Of a DNA stretch of 57,780 bases, positions 51,286-57,780 are shown in pieces. The notes under the pieces were generated by a model. It was not told the origin of the DNA, ran no database searches, and was given only the letters and a program-made list of their open reading frames with translations. The number at the start of each line of letters is the position of its first letter. Position 1 is the stretch's first letter. The stretch is from Planctomycetota bacterium. Lineage in GTDB: Bacteria; Planctomycetota; J058. Location: the NCBI GenBank assembly GCA_019636275.1, contig JAHBXY010000043.1, positions 1 through 57,780 on the forward strand, in the 5' to 3' direction. Both the position numbers and the translations under genes were made by a program.

Positions 51286-52283
51286 CGGCCGCCCTCCGGC
51301 GCGAGCTCGAGCGTCACCTCGGCGCCCTCGCGGACCAGGACGAGCCGCAGGGCCCCGCCGGCCGCGAGCGCGGCGCGCAGGGCGTCGGTCGTGTCGAGGA
51401 CCACCTCGCCCGCGCGCACGAGCAGGTCGCCCGGGCGCACGCCGGCCCGCTCGGCGGCGCCGCCGGCGACGACGCGCTCGACGAGCAGCCCGCCGCCGTC
51501 GGGCGCCAGGGCCAGACGGCAGGCCCAGCGCGGCCCGCCCTCGCGGGCGGCGACCAGGGCGGCGAGGACGGCCTCGGCCGGCAGGGCGTGGCCGTGGAGG
51601 GCGCCCGAGCGGCGGTCGCGCGCCAGGGGGGCCAGGAGCCCGACGACGCGCCCGGCGAGGTCGACGAGCGCGCCGCCCTCGCTGCCGGGGTTGATCGCCG
51701 CGGACGTGAGCAGCACCTCGCCCTGGAAGGCCGCCTCGGGCGCGTCGAGGCGCGCGCGGCCCTCGACCACGCCGAAGGTCACCGTGGGCGCCGCGTCGCG
51801 CGCCGTGCCGAACGGGTCGCCCAGGGCCACGACCAGCTCGCCCGTGCGCGGCCAGGCCGGCGCCAGCTCGAGCGCCGGCGCCTGCAGCGGCTCGGCCGCG
51901 CGCAGGACGGCCACCTCGCGCCGCGCGTCGAGGTGGAGCAGCGTCGCCGCGACGCGCTGGCCGCGGGCCGTCGTGACCGTGAAGGCCGGCGCGGCGGCGT
52001 CGGCCAGCGCCCCGTGCGTGACGACGAGGTCGCGCCCGACGACCAGCCCCGAGCCGCCGTCGCGCCCGGACACCGGGCGCAGCAGGTGCCGCCGCGGCAG
52101 GTCGCCGCGCGTGCGGCCGGGCGTCAGCTCGATCCGTACGACCGACGGCGCCACGCGCGCCACGAGGTCGGCCACGAGCGCCAGCCGCGGGGGCGGCGCC
52201 CCCTCCTGCGCGGCGAGGCGCAGGCCGGCGGCGACCAGGCCTAGGGCCGCCAGGGGCACGAGGGCCGCGCGCGCGAGCCTCAC
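51282..52283 (-). CDS. Degenerate HtrA-type trypsin-like protein with PDZ
   Basis: 333 residues from GTG 52283 (GGAGG upstream), with a signal peptide (LVPLAALGLVAAGLRLA). The protease fold shows VAPSVVRIEL, GSGLVVGRDLVVTHGALADA, REVAVLRA, ALGDPFGTA and INPGSEGGALVD. The Ser of GNSGG reads GSEGG (Ser to Glu), the Asp of DLAVL is Glu, and the His position is displaced. So catalysis is not expected. The C-terminal PDZ is clear (GGGLLVERVVAGGAAERAGV, GDLLVRAGEVVLDT). It is coupled by GTGA to the active gene upstream and by ATGA to the other degenerate one. Confidence 0.85.
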   Translation of the reverse strand: MRLARAALVPLAALGLVAAGLRLAAQEGAPPPRLALVADLVARVAPSVVRIELTPGRTRGDLPRRHLLRPVSGRDGGSGLVVGRDLVVTHGALADAAAPAFTVTTARGQRVAATLLHLDARREVAVLRAAEPLQAPALELAPAWPRTGELVVALGDPFGTARDAAPTVTFGVVEGRARLDAPEAAFQGEVLLTSAAINPGSEGGALVDLAGRVVGLLAPLARDRRSGALHGHALPAEAVLAALVAAREGGPRWACRLALAPDGGGLLVERVVAGGAAERAGVRPGDLLVRAGEVVLDTTDALRAALAAGGALRLVLVREGAEVTLELAPEGGR

Positions 52284-53311
52284 GGCGCCTCCGGTCGCGG
52301 GCCCAGGCGGACCTTCACCTCGAGCTCGCGCCCCTGGCGCACGACCCGCAGGCCGACCTCCGTCCCGGCGGGGAGGATCGACAGGCGGTTCTGCAGGCGC
52401 ACGGGGTGGTCGACGGGCCGGCCCTGCACGCCCACGATCCGGTCGCCGGCGCGCAGCCCGCCCAGGTCGGCGGGGCTGCCGGCGACGACCTCGCGCACGA
52501 GCGCGCCCGGCGTGCCGTCGGTCGTCGACAGGAAGCGCACGCCCAGCCAGCCGCGGTGGACCTCCTGCCCGGCCTTGAGCGCGTCGAGGATGATCGTCAC
52601 CTGGTGGGTCGGCACGGCGAAGCCGACGCCGACGTTGTGGCGCACGCCGCCGCGGACGGAGATCCGCCCGGTGATCCCGATCACGCGCCCGTCGAGGTCG
52701 AACAGCGGCCCGCCCGAGTTGCCCGGATTGACGGCCGCGTCGACCTGCAGCGCGTCGCCGTAGACCTTCTCGCCGCCCTGGAAGCGGCTCACCGCGCTGA
52801 TCACGCCGAGCGTCGCCGCCGGCTCGTGGTCGTCGCCCGCCAGGCCGAAGGGGTTGCCCATGGCCACGACCGGCTGGCCGGCGCGCGCCGCCTCGGAGTC
52901 GCCCAGGCGCGCCGCGGGCAGGTCCGGCGCGAGCACGCGCACCAGCGCGATGTCGCCCGTCGTGTCGCGCCCGGTGACCCGCCCCGGAAAGACCCGCCCG
53001 TCGGGCAGCCCCACGCGCACCTGGTCGTGGCCGGCGGTCACGTGGTCGTTGGTGAGCGCCCAGGCGCCCTCGGCGTCGGCCTCGACGATCACGCCCGAGC
53101 CGCCGCTGCGCACCGGGCCGCCCTCGGCGTCGTCGTCCTCGACCGAGATCGTCACGACGGCCGGCCGCACGCGCTCGATCAGCGCCTGCAGGCGCCGCTC
53201 GACCTGCCGCGCGCGGGCGAGGTCGCGCGCGGCCTCCTCCTCGACCCACGCGGGCCGGGGGGCCGCGAGGACGAGGGCCAGGGCGGCGAGCGCGACCGCG
53301 GGCTTGGGCAC
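52280..53311 (-). CDS. HtrA/Deg-type serine protease with PDZ (active triad)
   Basis: 343 residues. Signal peptide (VALAALALVLAAPRPAW), then a short helical N-terminus. A complete triad: His in WALTNDHVTAG, Asp in TGDIALVRV, Ser in NPGNSGGPLFD. Also GNPFGLAGDD, RHNVGVGFAVPTHQV. One PDZ domain follows (HRGWLGVRFL, GSPADLGGLRAGDRIVGVQG). Periplasmic quality-control protease. Probably first in a three-gene operon with two degenerate paralogs. The GTG at 53311 matches the signal peptide start, though its ribosome site is weak. Confidence 0.92.
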   Translation of the reverse strand: MPKPAVALAALALVLAAPRPAWVEEEAARDLARARQVERRLQALIERVRPAVVTISVEDDDAEGGPVRSGGSGVIVEADAEGAWALTNDHVTAGHDQVRVGLPDGRVFPGRVTGRDTTGDIALVRVLAPDLPAARLGDSEAARAGQPVVAMGNPFGLAGDDHEPAATLGVISAVSRFQGGEKVYGDALQVDAAVNPGNSGGPLFDLDGRVIGITGRISVRGGVRHNVGVGFAVPTHQVTIILDALKAGQEVHRGWLGVRFLSTTDGTPGALVREVVAGSPADLGGLRAGDRIVGVQGRPVDHPVRLQNRLSILPAGTEVGLRVVRQGRELEVKVRLGPRPEAP

Positions 53312-53434
53312 GAGGAGAGGATCCTCGCCCCCCGCCACCCTCGCAAGCCCCGCCCCCGGCACGGCCCGCCTGGCGGGCTTGGGGGGCAAAGACTTGAGGC
53401 GACGTCGCCCTCCCGTCTCCCCCCCTCCTGGGGC

Positions 53435-53440
53435 TATGAT
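53435..53440 (+). promoter_or_regulatory. -10 box of a leaderless-type promoter
   Basis: TATGAT lies 9 bases before the ATG at 53450. Confidence 0.35.
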
Positions 53441-53449
53441 GCCCCGCCC

Positions 53450-55363
53450 ATGGCCAGGTCCCGCGGCCCCGCCCGCCCCCGGAAGTCGAGCACGACGAAG
53501 GCGAAGAAGAAGGCCGCGCCGCCCCGCCCGCCCGAGCCGCCGGCGCGCCCCGCCTCGGCCCTGAGCCCTGCCCGGCGCGAGCTGCTCGCCCTGCAGATGC
53601 GCCTCTGGCGCCGCCTCCAGCGCGAGGTCGACCAGAGCATCGAGGAGGTGCCGCCGAACATCGCGATCTACCAGGAGGAGTACGAGCGCGACGTCCAGCG
53701 CTGGCAGGCGATCTCCTCCAAGGCCGAGCTGGTCGAGGCGGCCTGCGCCGCCGACGTGGTCTACGTGGGCGACTACCACACGCTCCCGCAGGCGCAGCAG
53801 ACGCTCGTGCGGCTGCTCCTGGCCGTGACCCGCCGCCGGCCCGAGGTCGTGCTGGCGATCGAGCTCGTGCGCACCGACGCGCAGAAGGCGCTCGACCGCT
53901 ACATGGCGGGCAAGCTGCCGGAGGAGCGCTTCCTGCGCCAGCTCGACTACGAGCGCACGTGGGGCTTCCCCTGGCCGCCCTACCGCGAGGTGCTCGAGGT
54001 GGCGCGCGCGCGCGGCGTGCGCGTCGTCGGGATCAACTCGAACCCCGAGGGGCACGACGCCGACCACCTGCTCGAGCGCGACTTCCGCGCCGCCGAGGTG
54101 ATCGTGCGCGAGCTCGTGGCCCGCCCGGGCGCGCTCGTGATCGTGTTCGACGGCGACCTGCACGTCGCGCGCGACCACCTGCCGCTGATCGTCGACGGCC
54201 TCCTGCGCCGCCTCGGCCAGCCGCCGCGCCGGCGCCTGGTCGTCCACCAGAACGCCGAGCGCGTCCACTGGGGGCTGGCGCGGCAGGGGCGCGAGCACGC
54301 GGTCAACGTCGTGCGCCTGGCCCCGGACGCCTACGCGGTGCAGAACGCCTCGCCGCTGGAGAAGCTGCACAGCTACCTCAACTGGGTCGCCGCGCGCGAG
54401 ACGCTCGTGCCGCCCGAGGCCAGCTCGTGGGAGCTCGACGCCTACGGCGGCGTCCCCGACCTCGACGACGACGAGCACGACCCGACGCCCGAGTACACCG
54501 AGCAGGTCCTGGCGATCGTCCAGGCGCTCGCCCGCTTCCTCGGCGTCACCGACCGCGACGACCTCGACGCGTTCGAGCTGTTCACCGTCAACGACCTCGA
54601 CTTCCTCGACCACCTCGAGTCGAGCGGGCGCTACACCGAGCTCGAGCTGGCGGACATCAAGCGCCAGATCCTCTCCAACGAGAGCTACTTCATCCCCAAG
54701 GGCGACATCATCTACCTGTCGGACTTCTCGGTCGTGAACGCGGCCGAGGAGGGCGCGCACTTCCTGCACCACCGCTGCTCCGGCTACCGCTGGAGCCGCC
54801 CGCGCGACCTCGTGACCGACTTCTACTTCCGCTGCGTGACCGAGGCCCTGGGCTACTTCGGCTCGAAGCTCCTCGTGCCCACGCGCCCCTGCTGGACCGA
54901 GCGCGACTGCCAGCGGCTGATCGACGCCCAGCGCCGCCGCCGCCGCGCCGCCGCCCGCCGGGCCGAGGCCAGCCGCGCCGCCGCCGGCCCGCACGCGCCG
55001 GCCGCCGGCGCGGACGTCCCCGTGCTCCAGCACGGGCGCGCCTCGGTCCTCAAGGCGTGCCGGCTCGTGCTCCACCACCGCGAGCTCGAGCGCGAGTACC
55101 TGGCCTCGGGCGCCTGGACCTCGGCCGGCGCCGCGCTGACCCAGCCCGCCGAGGTGCACCTCCTGATCACCCACATGCTCGGCCACATGCTCGGCGACCG
55201 GCTGTGGGCCGGCGTGGCCTCGGGCGAGGTCGACAAGCGCTTCGTGCGCGACCTGTTCCACGAGCGGCTCGACCGACGCGGCGTGGCCCTGGCCACCTAC
55301 CTGCACCTCGTCGAGGTGACGGCGTCGCTCGAGCAGACCCGGGGGCGCGCCGACAACCTGTGA
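53450..55363 (+). CDS. ChaN-like (haem-iron/Tiki-TraB fold) protein
   Basis: 637 residues. An Arg/Lys/Pro-rich start (residues 1-45), then the ChaN fold (~100-300): DVVYVGDYHTLPQAQQTLVRLL, VVLAIELVRTDAQKALDRYM, ERTWGFPWPPYREVLEVAR, RVVGINSN, LVIVFDGDLHVARDHLP. The His of GDYHTLP and of GDLHVARDH are the conserved pair. The C-terminal ~330 residues are not assigned (HSYLNWVAARETLVPPEASS, TVNDLDFLDHLESSGRYTE, HMLGHMLGDRLW). No signal peptide is seen, unlike the E. coli ChaN lipoprotein. Haem or metal binding is possible; function unclear. Confidence 0.75.
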   Translation: MARSRGPARPRKSSTTKAKKKAAPPRPPEPPARPASALSPARRELLALQMRLWRRLQREVDQSIEEVPPNIAIYQEEYERDVQRWQAISSKAELVEAACAADVVYVGDYHTLPQAQQTLVRLLLAVTRRRPEVVLAIELVRTDAQKALDRYMAGKLPEERFLRQLDYERTWGFPWPPYREVLEVARARGVRVVGINSNPEGHDADHLLERDFRAAEVIVRELVARPGALVIVFDGDLHVARDHLPLIVDGLLRRLGQPPRRRLVVHQNAERVHWGLARQGREHAVNVVRLAPDAYAVQNASPLEKLHSYLNWVAARETLVPPEASSWELDAYGGVPDLDDDEHDPTPEYTEQVLAIVQALARFLGVTDRDDLDAFELFTVNDLDFLDHLESSGRYTELELADIKRQILSNESYFIPKGDIIYLSDFSVVNAAEEGAHFLHHRCSGYRWSRPRDLVTDFYFRCVTEALGYFGSKLLVPTRPCWTERDCQRLIDAQRRRRRAAARRAEASRAAAGPHAPAAGADVPVLQHGRASVLKACRLVLHHRELEREYLASGAWTSAGAALTQPAEVHLLITHMLGHMLGDRLWAGVASGEVDKRFVRDLFHERLDRRGVALATYLHLVEVTASLEQTRGRADNL

Positions 55364-55406
55364 CCGCCCCGCGCGGCGGCGACGCCCGCGCGCGCGCCTC
55401 CCGGGC

Positions 55407-55412
55407 TACGAT
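55407..55412 (+). promoter_or_regulatory. -10 box of a leaderless-type promoter
   Basis: TACGAT lies 6 bases before the GTG at 55419. Confidence 0.4.
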
Positions 55413-55418
55413 GACCGG

Positions 55419-55952
55419 GTGCTGCCGGTCCTCCTGCTCCTGTTCACCGTCGTGCCCGTCGTCGAGCTGTACCTCCTGCTCGAGGTCGGCCGCCGCCTGG
55501 GCGCCGGGCCGACCCTCGCGCTCGTGCTGCTCACCGGGCTCGTCGGCGCGTGGCTGGCCCGGCTGCAGGGGGTCGCCGCCCTGCGGCGGATCCAGGCCGA
55601 CCTGGCCCAGGGCCAGCCGCCCGGGCGGGCGCTCCTCGAGGGCGCGCTGATCCTCGTCGCGGCCGTGCTCCTCGTCACGCCCGGCGTCCTGACCGACGCC
55701 GTCGGCCTCCTGCTCCTCGTTCCCCCCACGCGCGCCCTCGCCGCCCGCGCCGTCGCCAGCTGGGCCCGCACGCGCGTGCAGGTGGTGCACGGGTCCGGAC
55801 TCGGGCACGGGCCAGGCGCCGGCCTCTGGCCGCCCCGGGCGCCGGGCGAGGTGATCGACGTCGAGGCCGAGGTGAAGGACGTGCCCGACGCCGAGGCGCG
55901 CGACCCCGCGCCGCCGCGCGACCTCGCCGGCCGCGGCGACCTGACGGGCTGA
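55419..55952 (+). CDS. FxsA family membrane protein
   Basis: 177 residues, FxsA type: LLLLFTVVPVVELYLLLEVG, then a second helix (GPTLALVLLTGLVGAWLAR), QGVAALRRIQADLAQGQPPG and a third helix pair (LLEGALILVAAVLLVTPGVLTD, AVGLLLLVPPTRALAAR), followed by an acidic C-terminal tail. The family is known from E. coli FxsA, whose overexpression frees cells from F-plasmid PifA inhibition by T7; its normal role is unclear. GTG start. Confidence 0.85.
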   Translation: MLPVLLLLFTVVPVVELYLLLEVGRRLGAGPTLALVLLTGLVGAWLARLQGVAALRRIQADLAQGQPPGRALLEGALILVAAVLLVTPGVLTDAVGLLLLVPPTRALAARAVASWARTRVQVVHGSGLGHGPGAGLWPPRAPGEVIDVEAEVKDVPDAEARDPAPPRDLAGRGDLTG

Positions 55953-56007
55953 CGCCGGCTCGCTCGGCGGCGTGGCGGGGGCTGGCCGCGCCTGCCATCG
56001 TGCGCCC

Positions 56008-57273
56008 GTGGAGCGGGTCGGGCCGTACGTCCTGCACGAGCAGCTCGGGCGCGGCGCCATGGGCGCCGTCCACCGCGCCGTCGACGCGCGCACCGGCCAG
56101 GAGGTGGCGCTCAAGGTGCTCGCCACGGCCGACGAGCGGCAGCGGCGGCGCCTGGTCCTCGAGGCGAAGGCCCTGGCCCGCCTGCGCCACCGGCACATCG
56201 TGGCGCTGCTCGACGCCGGCGAGGACCACGGGCGGCCGTGGATCGCGCTCGAGCTCGTGCGCGGTCGCACGCTCGAGGAGCGCCTCGACCGCGAGGGGCC
56301 CCTGGCGCCCGCCGAGGCGGCGCGGCTGGTGCTCGCCCTGGCCGACGCCCTGGCCCACGCGCACCGCGAAGGGGTCCTCCACCGCGACCTCAAGCCGTCG
56401 AACGTGCTCCTGCCGGACGGCGGCGGCGACCCCCTCCTCACCGACTTCGGCCTGGCGAGCGTCGCGCTCGACCCGGGTCAGAGCCGGCTGACGAAGAGCG
56501 GCACGCTCCTGGGCTCGCCGGGCTACTGGTCGCCGGAGCAGTGCGCCGGGGACCTGGCGCGGGTCGGCCCCGCGACCGACGTCTACGGCCTGGGCGCCCT
56601 CCTCCATGCGGCGCTCACGGGGCGGCCGCCGGTCGAGGGGGTGACCTTCGTCGAGCTGCTCGCGGCCACCGGGCGTCAGCGCCCGACGCCGTCGGGCCGC
56701 GACCGGGCGCTCGACGCCCTGGCGCTCCGCTGCCTGGAGAAGCGCCCCGAGGACCGGCCGCCGAGCGTCGAGGCGGTGCGCCGCGAGCTCGCCCGCGTCG
56801 AGGGCGAGATCGAGGCGGCCTCGGCGGCCGCGACGCGGCTCGCGCGGGAGCTCGAGCGCCGCGCGATCACCGCGCCGGTCGCGGGCCGCGTCGCGCACCT
56901 CGAGCCGCTCTCGGCGGGCCGCTTCGTGGCCGCCGGCGCGCTGCTCTTGAGCCTCTTGCCCGAGGGTGAGCTCGTCATCGTCGCGCACTTCGAGCCCGGC
57001 CGCGCGTTCGGTCGGCTGCGCTCCGAGCAGCTCGCGCGCATGCGCCTCGACGGCTTCCCGTGGACGCGCTTCGGCATGCTCGACGCGCGCGTGCGTCGCG
57101 TCGCGGACGAGCCGAGCGATCGCGGCGTGCGCGTCGAGCTCGCGCTCGTCGATCGCGCCGCGTTCCCGGCGCCCCTCGAGCACGGGCTGCCGGGGCGGGT
57201 CGAGGTCGTCGTCGAGGAGGTGAGCCCCGCCGAGCTCCTCGTGCGCGCGGCCGGCGGGTGGCTCGCGCCATGA
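56008..57273 (+). CDS. Ser/Thr protein kinase fused to a truncated HlyD-like adaptor
   Basis: 421 residues from GTG 56008 (family start ERVGPYVLHEQLGRGAMG). Kinase domain ~1-265 with LGRGAMGAVHRAV, VALKVL (Lys), HRDLKPSN, DFGLAS, GSPGYWSPEQ and DVYGLGALL: complete catalytic core. From about residue 270 the sequence becomes a membrane-fusion-protein tail: helix RRELARVEGEIEAASAAATR, half lipoyl/beta-barrel ITAPVAGRVAHLEPLSAGRF, LSLLPEGELVIVAHFEPG, and MRLDGFPWTRFGMLDARVRR. The N-terminal membrane helix and first lipoyl half of HlyD are missing. The stop overlaps the ATG of the exporter gene (ATGA). Either a real chimera or an assembly join near 56790. Confidence 0.75.
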   Translation: MERVGPYVLHEQLGRGAMGAVHRAVDARTGQEVALKVLATADERQRRRLVLEAKALARLRHRHIVALLDAGEDHGRPWIALELVRGRTLEERLDREGPLAPAEAARLVLALADALAHAHREGVLHRDLKPSNVLLPDGGGDPLLTDFGLASVALDPGQSRLTKSGTLLGSPGYWSPEQCAGDLARVGPATDVYGLGALLHAALTGRPPVEGVTFVELLAATGRQRPTPSGRDRALDALALRCLEKRPEDRPPSVEAVRRELARVEGEIEAASAAATRLARELERRAITAPVAGRVAHLEPLSAGRFVAAGALLLSLLPEGELVIVAHFEPGRAFGRLRSEQLARMRLDGFPWTRFGMLDARVRRVADEPSDRGVRVELALVDRAAFPAPLEHGLPGRVEVVVEEVSPAELLVRAAGGWLAP

Positions 57274-57780
57274 CCGCGCGCGCGCTGCTCGTCCCCGAGG
57301 TCGTGCAGACCTCGGCGATGGATTGCGGGCCCGCGGCGCTCAAGGCGCTGCTCGAGGGTTTCGGGATCCCGGTGAGCTACGGGCGGTTGCGCGAGGCCTG
57401 CCAGACCGACGTCGACGGCACCTCGATCGACACGCTCGAGGAGCTCGCGGTCGCGCTCGGGCTCGACGCCGAGCAGGTCCTCGTGCCGCTCGATCACGTG
57501 CTCGACGCGGCGAGCGGCTCGCTCCCCGCCCTCGCCGTCGTGCGGCTCCCGAACGGGTTCACGCACTTCGTCGTGATCTGGCGGCGACACGGCCCGCTCG
57601 TGCAGGTGATGGATCCGGCCGGCGGTCGCCGCTGGACCACCGCGCGGCACCTCGAGGCCGAGCTCTACGCGCACACGATGGCGCTGCCCGCCGACGCGTT
57701 CCGCGAGTACGCAGGGGGCCCCGAGCTCACGCGCCCGCTCGGGCGCCGCATCGACGCGCTCGGCGCGGGCTCGGCGCGCG
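57270..57780 (+). CDS. C39-peptidase-domain ABC exporter, 3' partial
   Basis: The first 170 residues, cut by the window end. A bacteriocin-processing C39 peptidase domain: catalytic Cys in QTSAMDCGPAALKALL, His in NGFTHFVVIWRR and Asp in VMDPAGG. Such domains sit at the N-terminus of ABC transporters that cleave double-Gly leaders while exporting peptides (NHLP or bacteriocin type). The upstream HlyD-like tail is the expected partner gene. No precursor peptide gene is in the window. Confidence 0.85.
   Translation, partial: MTARALLVPEVVQTSAMDCGPAALKALLEGFGIPVSYGRLREACQTDVDGTSIDTLEELAVALGLDAEQVLVPLDHVLDAASGSLPALAVVRLPNGFTHFVVIWRRHGPLVQVMDPAGGRRWTTARHLEAELYAHTMALPADAFREYAGGPELTRPLGRRIDALGAGSAR

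Overview
The window is a very GC-rich (by eye above 70%), densely coded bacterial chromosome segment with no transposase, integrase, CRISPR array, tRNA or rRNA that I can see. Gene content (DUF4388, MshEN and FHA proteins, many zinc ribbons, pseudopilin-like GspG modules, class II photolyase, Ser/Thr kinase, FAAL-type ligases, EboE-like protein) suggests a myxobacterium-like or planctomycete-like environmental lineage. No phylogenetic marker fixes this. Many genes start with GTG. At least eight genes have a TANNNT -10 box only 6 to 9 nt before the start codon, so leaderless transcripts look common.

Layout. 1-5.6 kb: DUF4388 protein (5' partial), tail-anchored zinc-ribbon protein, nitrilase-family amidase, a DUF1015-serC pair, and an exported OB-fold-like protein. 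5.8-9.2 kb: cupredoxin lipoprotein behind a sigma54-type promoter, a hairpin-rich 480 bp gap, an exported small protein with an EboE-like TIM barrel, and a 2-Cys peroxiredoxin. 9.4-13.8 kb: minus-strand group with a degenerate acyl-CoA dehydrogenase, a cytosolic PhnD/SsuA-like binding protein, a formylglycine-generating-enzyme-like protein and a TusA/diiron ferritin fusion. 14-20.9 kb: MshEN zinc-finger protein, then three large zinc-ribbon proteins (FHA; unknown; OmpA-like). 20.9-23.7 kb: ACP-FAAL-PlsC megaprotein. 23.8-26.1 kb: four tandem, start/stop-coupled paralogs with a RING/PHD-like Cys-His cluster, a membrane helix and a GspG-like C-terminus. 26.2-30.2 kb: SRPBCC protein, hypothetical protein, RrF2 regulator, FAAL+ACP pair, coaD. 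30.3-34.7 kb: ArgG-like protein with altered ATP-binding motifs, xthA, phhB, cls. 34.7-41.3 kb: FHA protein, two CBS proteins, class II photolyase, HPF and PEP synthase. 41.7-45.4 kb: CheY-like regulator, dihydroorotate dehydrogenase-like protein, selD, frameshifted double UspA. 45.6-49.7 kb: membrane proteins, a fifth GspG-like protein, and a DUF4166/membrane protein/wax-synthase-like operon. 50.3-53.3 kb: three coupled HtrA-type genes, one with a full triad and two degenerate. 53.4-57.8 kb: ChaN-like protein, FxsA, a kinase fused to an HlyD-like tail, and the start of a C39-peptidase ABC exporter.

The most unusual items are the four-gene RING-like/GspG-like array, the one-active-plus-two-dead HtrA operon, the ACAD/PhnD/FGE/TusA-ferritin group, the kinase-HlyD chimera next to a C39 exporter (possibly an assembly join), and several unrelated families of intergenic inverted-repeat elements. 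One of these occurs as two inverted copies bracketing hpf-ppsA, one as a dispersed ~160 bp structured repeat, and one as an in-frame palindromic insert in an acyl-AMP ligase.
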